Source: Tolypeutes matacus
Lineage: Eukaryota > Chordata > Mammalia > Cingulata > Chlamyphoridae
Direction: 5' to 3'
NCBI GenBank assembly: GCA_026826555.1
Contig: JAKSZT010054573.1
Location: 2,137,470-2,201,469 of the forward strand
DNA length: 64,000 nucleotides
Part shown: piece after piece, positions 11,580 through 24,009 of the stretch
Position numbering within the stretch: the first letter of the stretch is position 1
Layout of the letters: the number at the start of each line of letters is the position of its first letter
The notes under the pieces: generated by a model
What the model saw: only the letters and a program-made list of their open reading frames with translations
What the model was told of the DNA's origin: nothing
The model's database searches: none
Translations under genes and position numbers: made by a program

Positions 11580-12072
11580 TTACCACAAAAGCAAGCGGCT
11601 TAAAACAATACACATTTATTATCTCATGCTTCCTGTGGGTCAAGAATCTGGATAGCTTACTCCTCTGTGTCCAGGTCTCTCACAAGGCTGCTTTCCAGGA
11701 GGCGCCAGGGCTGGGATCTCAGCTCGGACAGACTCTGCCCCCAAGTTTACATGTTGGCAGGACTCGGGTCTTCGCAGGTGAGTGAACCAGGGGGGCCGGT
11801 TCCTTGCTGGGTGTTAGCCAGTTCCTCACCATGGGGTCTCTCAGCTCAGCCCCTGGCCTCTGCGGAGTTAGCCGAGCAGCAAGTCTGCCGCAAGGTGCAA
11901 GTTACCACCTCGTGTAATCTCTCAGAGAAGGGACGTCCCGTCACCTTGCCGTGTTTTCTTGGTCAGAAACCAGGCCCCCAGACCACACTCAAGGGGAGGT
12001 GCTTGTACAAAGCCACGTGGGCCCCTTCCTCGGGTCACGGGGCAGCGTAGGCTCAGCCTGCCACCTGGAACA
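11580..12072 (-). mobile_element. MaLR/MLT1-like LTR fragment (reverse)
   Basis: The left edge shows the reverse LTR terminus pattern 'gcggcttaaaacaatacaca' with 'tttattatctcatg', then 'tgtgggtcaagaatctgg'. Near the other end 'cactcaaggggaggtgc' and 'cagcctgccacctgg' fit the reverse of the LTR start. Several open frames of 70-130 codons here are by-products of a GC-rich LTR. No internal retroviral sequence is attached. Confidence 0.55.
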
Positions 12073-12326
12073 CAGGTACGGCTCGTGTGGAAACAGACCA
12101 AAACAACCCTCCAATCTGCCAGCACAAGCTCAAAGAAAAGACTCTCTCCTATTAAAAATAAAAGAGTGCTGAATGAATATATGTTCATGCGACATCAAGC
12201 ATACTTTTTAAAGGAAGCACTCATCACTTTGTACGAGCCCCCATTTGAACTGATGGTTGATTAGATGAATGACTCTAAATTATGATCTCCTTGGATAAAA
12301 AATGAGCAAGGTCAGAATCATTCTTC

Positions 12327-12350
12327 AAAAAAAAAAAAAAAAAAAAAAAA
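12327..12350 (+). repeat. Poly(A) tract, 24 bases
   Basis: An uninterrupted run of 24 A. A short ACTCTAA motif lies both at about 12270 and directly after the tract at about 12350, so this may be the tail of a roughly 70-base retroposed fragment. The seven-base match is too short to be sure. Confidence 0.8.
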
Positions 12351-12456
12351 CTCTAAGAAATATTTCAGATTTGCTCAAATATCCTTGCAGTACCAGACAC
12401 TAACAAAAATTACAGCTTTGCAGCAAAGGCAAGGAGCCAAGGAGCTAAGTCAGGTT

Positions 12457-12900
12457 TATGGTGATTAAATTATGTACCCCAACAAAGCTATATTGCTCAT
12501 CTGCCTCGGCATCCCGGCAGGTGTGAACCCATTTATCAATAGGACTTTGGAAGATGTTGCTTTTAGTTAGGTGTGGCCCAACTCAACCAGGATGGACCTT
12601 AGTCCCACAAATGGAGTCCTTCATAATCAGAAGAAATTCTGACGGTCAGAGAAGCCACACGGCATGAAGTCAGAAGCCAACAGAAACCAGAAGAAGAGAC
12701 CCAAAGAGAGACACGCAAGCCAAGGGACGCCAAAAGGCGCGGCAAGCCAGCTCCAGGAACTCTAGACTTTGGGGAGAAAGAAGGGTGCTGCCGCCACCTC
12801 GATTTGGGGCCACTAGCCTCTGGAACCATAAGACAATAAAGCTCTGCTCTTGAGCCAACCAGCGAGTGGTATTTGTCACACCAGCCTGGCAAACAAGACA
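12457..12900 (+). mobile_element. MaLR-type LTR (forward)
   Basis: It starts near 'tggtgattaaattatgtacc' and runs through 'ggactttggaagatgttgct', 'tttagttaggtgtggccc' and 'ggagtccttcataatcag' to 'acaataaagctctgctc' (AATAAA signal) and a terminal 'ggcaaacaagaca'. The same order of motifs appears in the LTR at 28,820-29,431, so the two are family members. It appears to be a solo LTR. The long minus-strand frame at 12,670-13,167 overlaps it and is not taken as a gene. Confidence 0.7.
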
Positions 12901-14289
12901 AAGCTCCTCCTTGTCCCTCCTGGCTTGGAGTCTTCCCACCAAACCACAAGGCAAGAGAATGTGGAGCCCAAGTGCCCACTGCAGGAGGAAAGGAAGGACG
13001 AGACCACTCTGCTTCTGAGCGCAGAAGGTCGCAGCCCTGCCGACAGCTGTGCAACCTGCCCAGAGGGTAGGTAGAGGAGAGTGTGGAAGGAGGATATGGA
13101 AACGTCTATCGTCAATGGAGAGATGGACAGAAGTTCCCGTTTCCACATACCCTCCTCTACAATTCAAACCCAGGGTCTACTACGTAGAGTAAAAATGCTA
13201 TTAAGTCAAAACGGTTATTTATTTGCAAATGAATAAAATCTGACTTTCATATGTCATAAATTTGGGGGGAAATAGGTATCTTATTTTATTATAAGTCAGA
13301 TTTTTTTCTTTCTAATTCTCCCCTTGAATCACCTTTTAACATTTTCAGTTCAAATAATTTTCCTTAATGAAAGAAAATCCATTACATTTGATACCAGATT
13401 TGTCAGGAAATATTTCAGTCAGGCTCAGTGTACCCTTGAAAGTGGCAGTATTGATAAATACACTGGGAATCATCTTTGGTTGTCATATTGTCTCTGAATT
13501 AATCTGATGATGTGGTTGTTTATCAAACTATTCAAAGTGATTAGTTTGGTGAGCATAAGGATGGATTATTATCCCCAACCCATCCAAACAAATGTCCCCA
13601 GTGTCTCCTTGTTCCAGTGACTAGAGGATATGGAAAACGGGCATAAACGTGCTCTTTTTCTGCTTGCCCACACTGAACCCAGACCTGTCCTGGAATGCCA
13701 TCCTCCTAAGCACATTGGGCATGGAAAGCCAATCACTTTACCATAAATGCAGCCTACCAAGTTATGGAGTTTCTGAAAATGTGGTTGTGATCCCCCTTTT
13801 CTATTTAGCATGAAATCAAGAATTAGCACGTCCTTGTGCCATGTAAAGTGCAGTAGGTGAGATAACACCCCTTAGGAACCCCAGACATCAGCCTGAGATC
13901 TAGAACCTTAGTCAACTCCTTACCTGTGGCTTACCTATTTGACTTTGAAAAGTCCATTTTGGCTTTTGTCTCTTTGTTCACCTTTGAATTGGGGGTGATC
14001 AAAATGCAAGCCCACTCTGCCTACATGTGCAGAACAATCACCATCCAAAATAATTTGAACATTTGAGCATGTTCTGAACACCAAGTGCTCATGAAGTCCA
14101 TCAATTCCTTTGCATGCTCATTTAGAATCCAAGAGGGTTTGCATTCTGAGCAGAAGGGACCATGGCTCCGTCTTCTCTGAAGAGGATGCTTTTACCAATC
14201 TCTGCAGTCAGATAAAATACAAACCCCGATTGAGCTCACAATTTGCTCCCTCAATATAATTAGGAATGATCACATCTCTGGCCCTCCAA
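12901..14289. other. Unassigned DNA
   Basis: No exon or repeat that I can name. A 99-codon minus frame at 13,569-13,868 has no recognised motif. Confidence 0.4.
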
Positions 14290-14466
14290 AGCACACTGTC
14301 CATCCTGACAATGCATCCAAAATTATACTGTCCATCGCTGCATGTGTCTGTCCCTTGCCATGTACTGTGAGCTCCAGTAGGGCAGGGGAAGGAGCTTCAT
14401 TTAATTTGATGCACCCAAGTGTTGAGCAAAGTACCTGGGAGGTAGTAGGTGCTCAAATAATATATA
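14290..14466 (+). repeat. L2 LINE 3'-end fragment
   Basis: The motifs 'tgtgagctccagtagggca', then 'agcaaagtacctgg', then 'gtagtaggtgctcaaataa' follow the L2 3' end in order. Confidence 0.7.
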
Positions 14467-14467
14467 T

Positions 14468-14625
14468 GAGAGGCAGAAAGGAAAAGAGGGGGAGCAAAGA
14501 GAGAAAGAACAAAGAAGCAGGGAGGGAGGGAGGGAGGAAGGGAGGAAGTTAGGAAGTGAGGGAGGGAGGGAGGAAGGAAGGAAGGACAAGGAGACGGGAG
14601 GAAGAGAGGAAAGAAGGGAGAGGCA
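14468..14625. repeat. Polypurine (GGGA/GGAA)n tract
   Basis: Almost pure purine on the plus strand, with GGGA, GGAA and AGG units directly after the L2 end. The opposite-strand leucine/proline/serine frames of 80-101 codons are repeat translations. Confidence 0.93.
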
Positions 14626-15290
14626 GACTGATGAATGAGGCACATGAGAATTGCATGCTTATTCTTCCTACTACTAGCGATTTTCCATTTTACTATTATC
14701 ATAACTACATTTCATTTTCCTTATTTGGGCATATCAAGCCAGATAACCATTACTCCTTCTTAGCAATTTGGACATTTTCTAAAGCTACATAACTTTTTCA
14801 GCTTTTGTTTCCCTCCAATTTATTCTTCTATTTGTCCACATTTGATTTCATCCTAATCTAAACTGAATGCCCCTGGTCCCATTTTCCCAAGAATCAAACT
14901 GATATCCCAAACAGTAATGACCCAAATGTTACTGGTTCCCTCCCTCCAACTGTGTTATTCCACCCTTGGTGGTTTTTCTAGGAATTCAAGACGACCGACT
15001 CACATGAACGCAGAAATGAACCACTCCTTCCGTAAAGGGCGGCAGGTCTCGCCCTGTGTCTTCCAGGCAAGGCACCTCCACTCCTGGTTCCTGGTTTCCC
15101 ACTCATGTCTCCTGTTTATGGCCAGGAACCACCCAGGAGGCCCCAAACCCCATGCAATGGGCTAAACCCAGAGGGCTAGAGAGGGAGAACGGACTTCCTC
15201 CTTCGTGTTAAAACATGGTCTTGGCATCCCAGTGCTGCTTTGCTGATGCCCTGTGCATGACCAAATTTCACAAGTACTCCTCTTATATTT

Positions 15291-15512
15291 CCTAGTTATT
15301 GGACACCTACTCAAAGCCAGGCATTGGGCAAAATGCCCAATCAATATGAATATTACTTTACTTAACCATCACAACCTTCCTTTGAAACAGATGCAATTAT
15401 GAGTCCCACTGTATACATGAGGACACTGTGGCTTGAGACTTAATGTCTCCATACCAAATAGCACATCTGGGACTAAATCCAGGTGTCTATAGGTTAAACC
15501 CCACACCACACA
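15291..15512 (-). repeat. MIR SINE (reverse), long copy
   Basis: From left to right the sequence shows 'cctactcaaagccaggcat', 'ttaaccatcacaacc', 'acatgaggacactgtggct', 'caaatagcacatctggga' and 'aaatccaggtgtct', which is the reverse MIR order. This is one of the more complete MIR copies in the window. Confidence 0.75.
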
Positions 15513-15977
15513 CAGCTTTCCAAAGTTTGACCCTTGTGACCTGGGGTTGGGCTGGAAAAAAACTTCTGGATAAGGTTGCCCAGAGCACTTGCTTCTCTCC
15601 TACAATCACTGTTGTAACTCTTGCTTTGTCTAGGTGCCATCTCTCGTTAGGGTAAGTTTGTTAAGCAGAAGTCTCCCAGCTCACCCCAAAAGATTAATGT
15701 TGGGGCAATCTGCCCTGGTTGACCAGATGTACCCAGAAATGAACGCCTCCAGGCCATTGCTAGATATTAAGCTATTTTGCAGGGGGATTTTCAACCCTTG
15801 TGTATATTGGCTTCAGGGAATCACGCAGACCCTTCAAGGGCCCTGCCTCGCTGGTTATATCTCTGAAAGCTGTGTTCTTTAGAGCCCCAAGGTTCTGTGA
15901 AATGCCTCATAACTAGTGCGAAAGATGTGAAGTTGGACAAAACTGGGGTTGCATCAAATACTCATTCTTAGCAAGTT

Positions 15978-16150
15978 CGGATTCCTCAACATCAGTAATA
16001 TTGACATTCTGGGATGGATAAGACTTTGCTGTTGGGGGCGCCCCATGCTTTTTAGGATGTTAGGCAGCATCCCTGGCCTCTGCCCTCGTCTCTAGCTCCC
16101 AGAACAATGTATACTACTTTTCTGGGATCTGTTGTAAAAAAAAGAGTATC
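15978..16150 (-). mobile_element. MER20-like hAT fragment
   Basis: The motifs 'attcctcaacatcag', 'attgacattctggg', 'aggatgttaggcagcatcc' and 'ctggcctctgccc' match the right half of the MER20 pattern in reverse. The outer left part of the element is not recognisable. Confidence 0.65.
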
Positions 16151-17815
16151 CAGGTAACAATCCATCAAAGTATTTAGCTGAATAATCATATATTAAAACA
16201 GTTTATCAGGAAAAAATATCGTTGTTCTGGATTCCTTTCAAATTGATATGCTGTCCTTGCTTTCGGATCATGTCACAGACTGTTTCTTCGCAGGCAATCT
16301 GTTCACTCAGCTATTGATCACACCGCAATCCCACTGATTCAGCTTTTTCTGGCTACTTTCCAAGTAATAACCATTTCTGCCACTACATCAATCTCTTAAA
16401 TAATTTCCCCCAAATTAAGTCCCTTCTGTCTTTTCTGATCAACCAATTTCCCTCCCACAAACTCCAGATTCAACCAGCCACACACAGCTGACAGAATCTG
16501 TTTTTAAAAGGACATTCTGTGATTAGGCAATTTTCTTCAAGGATGATAGGATGATTGCTGATAAAACTATTAACAATATTCTTTTCCTTGCAAGGAATAT
16601 CTGAGATGGAGATGCATTTCTGAGGCATTCAATTTTTTTTCTCTTCAGTTTCCCACTGATTGAATCATAGCAGAGTCTATAGGTAAATGGATTTTCAGTT
16701 CAACAAATATTTAGTGACCAGAGTAGCAAATGCTATTGCTCCTCCAAGGTACCCAGTGCACTCTTTTTTAACACTTGTGTGCCCACCATGCAGCTTTGGA
16801 GTGCTTTTCCTCTAGCATTTTCATCTGCTGGAGCACAGAGAAGCACTGGGAGTTCCCATTCCCTTCCCACTCTGCACCTCCATCCTCACCCCAAACCCCC
16901 AAAGGCTGTAGGCAGTGGCCAACTGGGAGTGGGATGAAGTCCCAGCTCCCTTGCCTCAAAGTGAAATAAAATCCCCAAGGTACTGTGGATGCTGCAGTGC
17001 TCCCCAGAACAGGGCTGAGGCTGGGACTTTGCAGAGCTCAGAACCTGGATGGCTCTCTCCCTGTTCCCATCTGGCTTCCTGGCTCCCTTGCTGGCTTGCC
17101 TTGGATCCCTAGACTCCTAGTCCAGGATCTACCTCTGGGGAACCTGAGAGCAGTCCCTGCACTCTGCTAAGCACTGTGCCGGGTCCTGGGAGCTTTTTAA
17201 TTGTTTACGTCCAACTCTTCAGGTACACATTGACCTGGTTGGAACACCTTAACTTTTACACAAACACCTTGAGTCAATGTACCCAATATCTGTATTCAGC
17301 CAAATAAAGGATATGTACCAGACAAGCGGGTCTGTAATTATTTATATATTTTTTTGGATTTTTCAGGACCCTTATAAGGCATTATAGGATTTATCTGGGC
17401 ACTTCACTGAACAAAGTGTTCCTTATCCTCATGATACAAACATCTGGTTCTACCCAGCTATAGAGATGGCAAACGGGGCACAACTTCCATTGATTAACGT
17501 GATCACCTCTGCTCTCAATCAATATTGTCTGAGCTGGCTCAAAAATGCAATTTTTATCTATTTACACAGCATTGATCAGACTCGGGTAAATTGATTCAGA
17601 ATGATGATACAGAATAATTTATGCAACAAAATGTCAGTTTATATAATAGCAATGAGAAAGAACTCAAGCTTAGTTTCTGGGACTTATGTGTGGCTCTCAG
17701 CCTGCCCCAGCCATTTGTGACGTGCCTGGGAAGTGAGATGAATTATCAGATGGCAGCTTCTGTGGGCATCAGGGAAAAGTGGTTTAATAAAGGTCTCCAG
17801 TAGGCTTCAGCCCTT
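16151..17815. other. Largely unassigned DNA
   Basis: The segment is a mixture of AT-rich unique sequence and a GC-richer patch at 16,770-17,170 with overlapping 60-65-codon frames that have no known motif. Short L2/MIR-like words occur at 16,695-16,760 and 17,150-17,210 but are too brief to call. Confidence 0.4.
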
Positions 17816-17828
17816 AAACAGGAGGGAT

Positions 17829-18354
17829 TTTCCATGGGATCTAAGCCCCGTCTCAATTAGAAACAGAGTGACCATCACCATCCCCAAATACTCAAGACTG
17901 GGGAATGAACAATGGACTAAAATAGACATTATTATTCTACTATGGACTCCTTATTCTGGCAATAGAAGAACTTCTACCATCAATATAAAGGCAGTGGCCA
18001 CCAGAAGTTCTGAGGGGAGGGAGAGGGAAGAATAGGTGTAACGTGATGCATTTTCGGGACATTAGAATTGTCCTGCATGACATTGCAATGACAGATACAG
18101 GCCATTATACATTTTGTCAAAACCCATAAAATTGTGCAGGGTAGAGTGTAAACTCTATTGCAAACTGTAGTCCACAGTTAGTAGCCGTGCTTCAATATGT
18201 TCATCAATTGTAACAAATGTACCATACTAAGGAAAGATGTTAATGGGGGAAAGTAGGGGAGGGAGAGGAGGTGGGGCATATGGGAATCCCCTATATTTCT
18301 TTATGTAACACTTTTGTAATCTGAAGCTTCTTTAAAAATTAAAATTAAAAAAGG
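17829..18354 (+). mobile_element. 5'-truncated L1 tail with 13-bp target duplication
   Basis: AAACAGGAGGGAT is present at 17,816-17,828 and again at 18,355-18,367, enclosing 526 bases that end in an A-rich tail (about 18,334-18,352). The left copy follows TT, giving a TT/AAAC nick site typical of L1 endonuclease. The body contains 'cattataca', 'atcaattgtaacaaatgtac' and 'atatgggaatcccctatat', shared with 62,665-63,119. It is best read as a severely 5'-truncated L1 3' UTR copy of a fairly young lineage, since the duplication is still perfect. Confidence 0.85.
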
Positions 18355-18699
18355 AAACAGGAGGGATCTGCATGTGGAATGAGCTGGTACCTTTCCTCCC
18401 TCCAAAGGCGTTGCTGTGGAGAGTTACCTGCTTCCACAGTGACAATGGGCTGATACCAAAGTGCCTCCTTGCATTAGACCTTGTTTCAAACCTTTGTCCG
18501 CTCCTGTTCAGCATGTGGAGGATGCTTGGGAACTACAGTGATTATCTTTACTATTTATTACTGATCAAGCCTGAGCATGAGCTATACATTCTATTTTCTA
18601 TTCCTCACCTATTATAAGAGTTCTTGCATCTCAATTATTTGACTGGATAACTTACAAATATTTCAGAAGCTAGATAACTTAGAAAGAGTGCTATTTTGA

Positions 18700-18898
18700 A
18701 AGAAAAAAAATATAATCCATTGCACCTAAATGTGAAAAGCAAAACTTTAAATCTTCTAGAAGAGAATATTTTAAAATAGTTATGACTTTGAGTAGTAGTT
18801 TCTTAACCAGACACAAAGAACACAAACCAAGAAGGAAATGATTGATACATTTGATAACCTTAAAATTATAAAATATGCTGTTTAACCACCACTTTAAC
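18700..18898 (+). pseudogene. LINE-1 ORF2 C-terminal remnant
   Basis: The words 'taaatgtgaaaagcaaaac', 'aaatcttctagaagagaata' and 'ttcttaaccagacacaaag' match the late ORF2 region of old L1 in sense orientation. Frames are broken. Confidence 0.7.
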
Positions 18899-19479
18899 AA
18901 TCAATAATAAAGTACACACATGTAAACCATAGTTGTCCAGGGGGAGAGTCACCTATGGAGTTGTCATCCACCCCACTCAGGTGTCAGGTCACAGGCCCCA
19001 AGTGGAATGACGTTTCACTCACAAAGAGAAGAGCTAGAGCTCACCAGCAGGCATCGGCTGCCCATGGCCAGTGGGTCTCAATCTGAGGTCGAGGCCAAGG
19101 CAGGGAGATGCTCTGCACGCAGCATCCCTGCCTTGTGTGCATGTGCCAAGGACAGACAGACCACTGGTCAATGTGCTCACCACAGTCAGCCCATCCCCAG
19201 TGGATGTTTCCATATGCTCAGGACAATAGGGGAAGAATGCACCACAGTCTCCTGATCTCCTAAGGGTGTGTCTTATCCCGCCAGGTGGGCTCACCTGACC
19301 TGAGCACAGCGTGCCTCCGTGGGTCTCCAGGGAAAGACAGTAGGCATGCTAGGACAGCCTCCTACCACACGGACCAAGGTTTTATATCAATCTATCAATA
19401 GCTATATTTATTTATACAATAGGTTTTGTATCAATAATATAGTAACAATTATCAATAACATTTTCAATAAATTAATTAA

Positions 19480-20085
19480 AAAAAAATCCAAAAAGAAAAT
19501 AGGCAAAGAACATGAACAGAAAATTCTCAGAAGAGGAAATGTAAATGAATAACAAACATTTGAAAAGATATCCGGTTATAATGTAAACAGAGATATGTAA
19601 ATGAGGTATTATTTTATAACTGTCATATCGGTGAATATTAAAATGCCTGCCCATCCCAACTGTCAGCAGTGGAAACCCTATTGTCAGTAGGTGTGCAAAT
19701 TGCTACAAACGCCCCATTGTTTCTGCCCTACAAGTCAGCAGTTCCATTCCTAATTATACATGCTGAAGAGAGTCATACCTGTGCTCAAAGTGACACGTGC
19801 AGGAAGGTGAATTGACACATTTCCTATAACAGCAAAAATTGGAACCAACTTAGTTTTCCATTAGTAGTGAGAGAGAACCATGTGTTGCATGGTCATACAA
19901 CTAAAGACCTGTGTAGCAGATCACCTGAATCACATAGAGATATGGTAACATGCAAAAATCTCTAACACAGTGGAAGGGAAAATGGTAATCACCACAATGG
20001 CATATAAAATAAAATGCCAGCATTACAAGGTTTCAAATTAAAAAACAAGTCAATATTTAGGAGAGCAACAATTTAAAAACACATG
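19480..20085 (+). mobile_element. LINE-1 3' segment, probably the continuation of 18.7 kb
   Basis: The stretch begins with A-rich ORF2-end sequence ('aataggcaaagaacatgaac', 'gaggaaatgtaaatg'). It moves into 3' UTR words such as 'ggaaccaacttagttttcc' and 'aacatgcaaaaatctctaac'. The 18,905-19,475 interval between it and the upstream L1 remnant is not L1-like, so the element is interrupted or rearranged. Confidence 0.55.
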
Positions 20086-20089
20086 CAGG

Positions 20090-22600
20090 AAAACTAAATA
20101 CCAAATTCAGGACCCAGGATTTTCCTTTGCAGGGAGGTATGGGGAAGGGTGCAAAGAGTACGAAGAAAGCATCAACCATGCCTGTGTCTGTGACATGCTA
20201 TATTAAAATATAATAGACATTATAAGTATACCTAGATGATAGATTAGATGGTAGACAGCTGATAGATGTTATTTTACTTGTAATCCTGTGAGAAGAGCTA
20301 CTAACATTTGTCAGATACTCGACATACAGAACGGTAAGCTGGATAGGTCCTGTAATGGAAAGTAATGACCAAGAGTTAGAGGAGCCCTCCTACCCAAATC
20401 TCACTATTCACAGAGTGCAAAGATTTAATCCACTTCATTTTCTAACGGCAAATGATGGGTGTCTTAAACTGTCCATGCCTTAAGTGCAACACTAGTTTAG
20501 CACCAACAGACTGTCTAAACAGTGGCTTTCGATCCACTTCTGCTCCATGACATGTGGTCTTCACAGGCAAAAATTAGTTGTACATCACTTTAAGCTGACA
20601 ATTACTGGGAAGTTGCTTGTAATACACCAAAGTTAAAAATAACGTTCCAATGAAACTCAAAGCCACCACATTCTTTCGAATCATTGTTAGCATCTCTTTA
20701 TAAGCCTAGATTAGAGAGAATTAAGGGTTTCGCTTAGAATTCGGCTTCTAGGGATTTATTTCCACATGTGTGATTTAAGGCGTGTAGATTAATCACTGTA
20801 AACCATGTGAGTGTTCTATTGTCTCTTTTGTTCCACAAGGTCGTTTCAAGTAATTCAAGTTCTTTAGTGTTTTGGCTAATGGAAATCCAAAATTGAAGAA
20901 TATTCATAGAGAGAAATTAGTAGAAGAGGATGTTCAAATAGAAGAAGCAATTGACTTTTTACTCTGTAAGAAAGTCTTTGCAAATTATTTTCAGGAATCC
21001 TAATAAGGTCAGTTAGCTCTCAGGATTTAAGAAGAGAAACCAAATTGAATAATATTTAACTTCTGGAAATCTCAACGACAGTCATTGAATCATTAATCTA
21101 ATAGCAAATATCTAAGAGTTATAAAAAGTTCATGTCTTTGAATCCATGCTTGCCTAATTTTAAACATTTCCAAAAACTTCCTTCAACCTAAACAGCAGGG
21201 AGCTGCAGATGATAAAGTTTATAATTACAGTTGATCTTATTAAACAACTTGTGTTTCCATCCTGAGCTGCTGGCCTATGACCGACTTTGCAGACATAATT
21301 TGAGTGTCATGTTTTATTTAGGTTGACATTGTGACTGACAAGCACACTGCTTTTGTCACTCATGAAACTTTATATAATTTACTCTTAACTCCAAGGTTTA
21401 TTGAATCTTAAGGATGTGACTCATGCATAATAAATGCAACTAAATGAAAAGAAAGCAGCCTCAAGGTTATGGTTTGGTTGACTACATTACATGGAAGATA
21501 AAAGAAAGACCTGCCATTAAAAATAAGACATAAAAAAGAGTTTCATGTCCAGCACCTCATCCAGAGGTGAGGGATGAAACTTAAATACTTACCCCTCATG
21601 TGCACACACAAACACACAGGCACAAAACTATGCAGTGTGCACATCTACATATAGTGTGTTGTGGGTGGAAATTATGCTCTCCTGCTTATTGTATATCTCC
21701 TGGAAGATTCTTAAGAAATAACATGAAAACAAACCACCTTTTGAGTGCCAAGGGAACTCCATAAATAGCAACCCTAAAAGAATACAGTTTGTGGAGAACA
21801 AGACACCATCCTTATTATTGATATTGAGGAATCAATAATAATTATTGAATAAAGAAGATATTGGAGAATCAGTTTTTTTTTTGTCTGGGGGCAAGTAATT
21901 TTTCTAGTACTGCCCCCAAATCAGTTCCCAGGCAGCAGTGGGCAAGGCTGGCCTCCTTTCTCCATCTGTACCCTAAAGAGTCTACTCTGGGGAAAGAGAA
22001 GTGGCTGCTTCCTGTGGGCAGCTCACTCCCAGGGGCCAGGGAAGAAGCCAGCACTGGCCACGCATGCTACCTGTCCCCTTAGACTCAGGTAGGCTGGTCC
22101 ATGCCTCTGGGCCATCAGAGAGCATGTGAGCAGCAAAAGAAGCTTCCAGTCATGCACCAATCATTGGGAGGACACACCATGCATACGGGAGTGACCTCTC
22201 CAACATACATCTTTTCACAAATTAGGAGGGGAAAAACACATGGCAGCCACTCACTGCTCAAAGATTTACTTGAGTTCCTACTCTGTACCACATTCGCCAA
22301 GAGTGTGCACTTCTGCATGCATGCCCACTGGAGTGATGGGTCATCTCGGCACTCACGGGAGGAAGAATTTATTTGTACTCATGGTGGGCTCATACAACAC
22401 AACGAGCATTTTATAGCCAGCGAAACAGAAGACTGGAGTAGGTAACCAAGATGTTAATGAAGGGGCTACCACGCAACAATGCAGAAGGAACCGGCTCCAA
22501 CGCCGGATGGCATTCTGGGCAGGTTGCCGTGGTATTTCATAAAACTCGTCACAGACTTAGAGCCATCCAGTGTGGGGCCTCGTCTTGTATTGATGGCAGC
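20090..22600. other. Mostly unique AT-rich DNA
   Basis: There is no recognised repeat, apart from a short degenerate GATA patch near 20,235-20,270 and a CA-rich patch near 21,600. The interval 20,700-21,480 is free of simple repeats and carries several TAAT and TGACTCA-like words ('tgtgactcatgcataataaat' spans an AP-1-like site near 21,417). It could hold conserved elements. The 114-codon frame at 22,101-22,445 has no motif that I know. Confidence 0.35.
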
Positions 22601-22690
22601 AAGAGAGCAAGGAAGGAAGGAAGGGAGGGAGGGAGAAGGGGAGCAAGGAGGAAGGGTTGGAGCGAGAGGGAGGAAGGAAAGGAGGTAGAA
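22600..22690. repeat. Polypurine (GGAA/GGGA)n tract
   Basis: A run of GGAA, GGGA and GAGGAA units of about 90 bases. Overlapping frames rich in R, E, G and K on this strand are by-products. Confidence 0.92.
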
Positions 22691-23449
22691 TAACATCAGT
22701 ATTTGTACACCCTCATTGCTGAGGTCATAAGCAAAGTCACTTCTCCAACATTTTTCACACTGGGCAAGCCATTGCAGACATTTAGCAGAGAACCTGGAAG
22801 TAACACAGAGAAAGAACTTTCCCTAAGACTGGAACATTTGAAAAGTTAGCTAATGGAAAATGAAAATATAAATATGCGATTTACAGCATTGACACTCACG
22901 GAAGATGTAAAGTTCTGAGCTATTGGATTAGCTACCACTATTACTAGGATGCAGAGAGGGAGCAAGGTATAAAGACACCCTGGTCTACTTTTAAGAATGC
23001 TGCTGCTGAATTTTTATACAACACTAAATGAAAAATAACTGTTTTTGTGCATCTCTGTGTATTGGCAATACAATTTTAAGATCAAAAGATTTATAAATTT
23101 TAATTTATTACATGTGTATAGCTCTTTTTGTAAAAATAATTTTATGAAATATTTTCTGCTTAATTTTTATTACATGGGTAAGAGAAAAGGCCATTTTGTA
23201 ACAAACATTAATGAATTTTAATTTAGGTAAACTGCATCAGACAAATTCTGGCAGTAAATTTTTCTTTGGTTTTATAAATCTCCTTCTTTAGTTTTTAGCA
23301 CTACCACTGCTTTTCATGTGATGCTCCAGTGGTGAAGACAAAAGCAGAAATTAGAGGAAAAAATTAAGTAAGCACATGACTCTCCATTACTTAATTGATT
23401 ATGAACCTTAGAAGCATTAATTAATATTTTTCTCAAGTCTAGAGGCTCC

Positions 23450-24000
23450 ATTTCCAACAATATGGCAGCCTAGATATTGCAGCAACCTCCCCGGTACAGA
23501 GCATCTAAAACATCTGATAAAATGTAAATATCCGTTTTTCTCCTTAAGGACATCTGAGCTGGTGATGAACTAGGAATCAAATACTTTGGGAAAGCACAAG
23601 TCCCCAAGGTGAGCTAGCGCTGGGAGGAGTGTTCGCCCTGAAGGTGTCTACAAAACCCTGGCAAGCAGAAGCCTCTCTGCAGGAACTCTGTGCTCTGGAC
23701 AGGAGCCCCAGGCTGCCCTGAAAAGATGGAAATGCAGTTTGAGATCCTTGCTTATAGCCAAACTCCCAAACAGTTAGAACTCAGTGGTAGGTTCATTATC
23801 AGAAATTACACCATCCCTGTGGCAGGTTGCAATGTCTTTATAACAATCCCAAACGTCCAAGTGCCAAGAGATGTCTGATAGAAGCAATGTAAATTTTTAA
23901 AAATCATTTGAAAGACTTTCTACACTTCAAATTCCAAAGAGCATGGAATATCTCATATACACACACATACACACACACAATCATGAAATGCATAAGAAAT
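23450..24000 (+). mobile_element. Old LINE-1 5'-UTR-like segment
   Basis: The sequence 'caatatggcagcctagat', 'acctccccggtacagagc' and 'atctgataaaatgtaaat' has the composition and order I associate with the 5' leader of old mammalian L1. It is followed at once by ORF2-like sequence, so most of ORF1 and early ORF2 is missing. The family call is tentative. Confidence 0.45.
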
Positions 24001-24009
24001 TATTAAAAA

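Noticed and set aside
12670..13167. 165-codon minus-strand frame as a gene
   Set aside because: It overlaps an LTR on the other strand, competes with several other frames, and has no known motif.
14397..14702. Pro/Ser/Leu-rich minus-strand frames
   Set aside because: They are the complement of a polypurine simple repeat.
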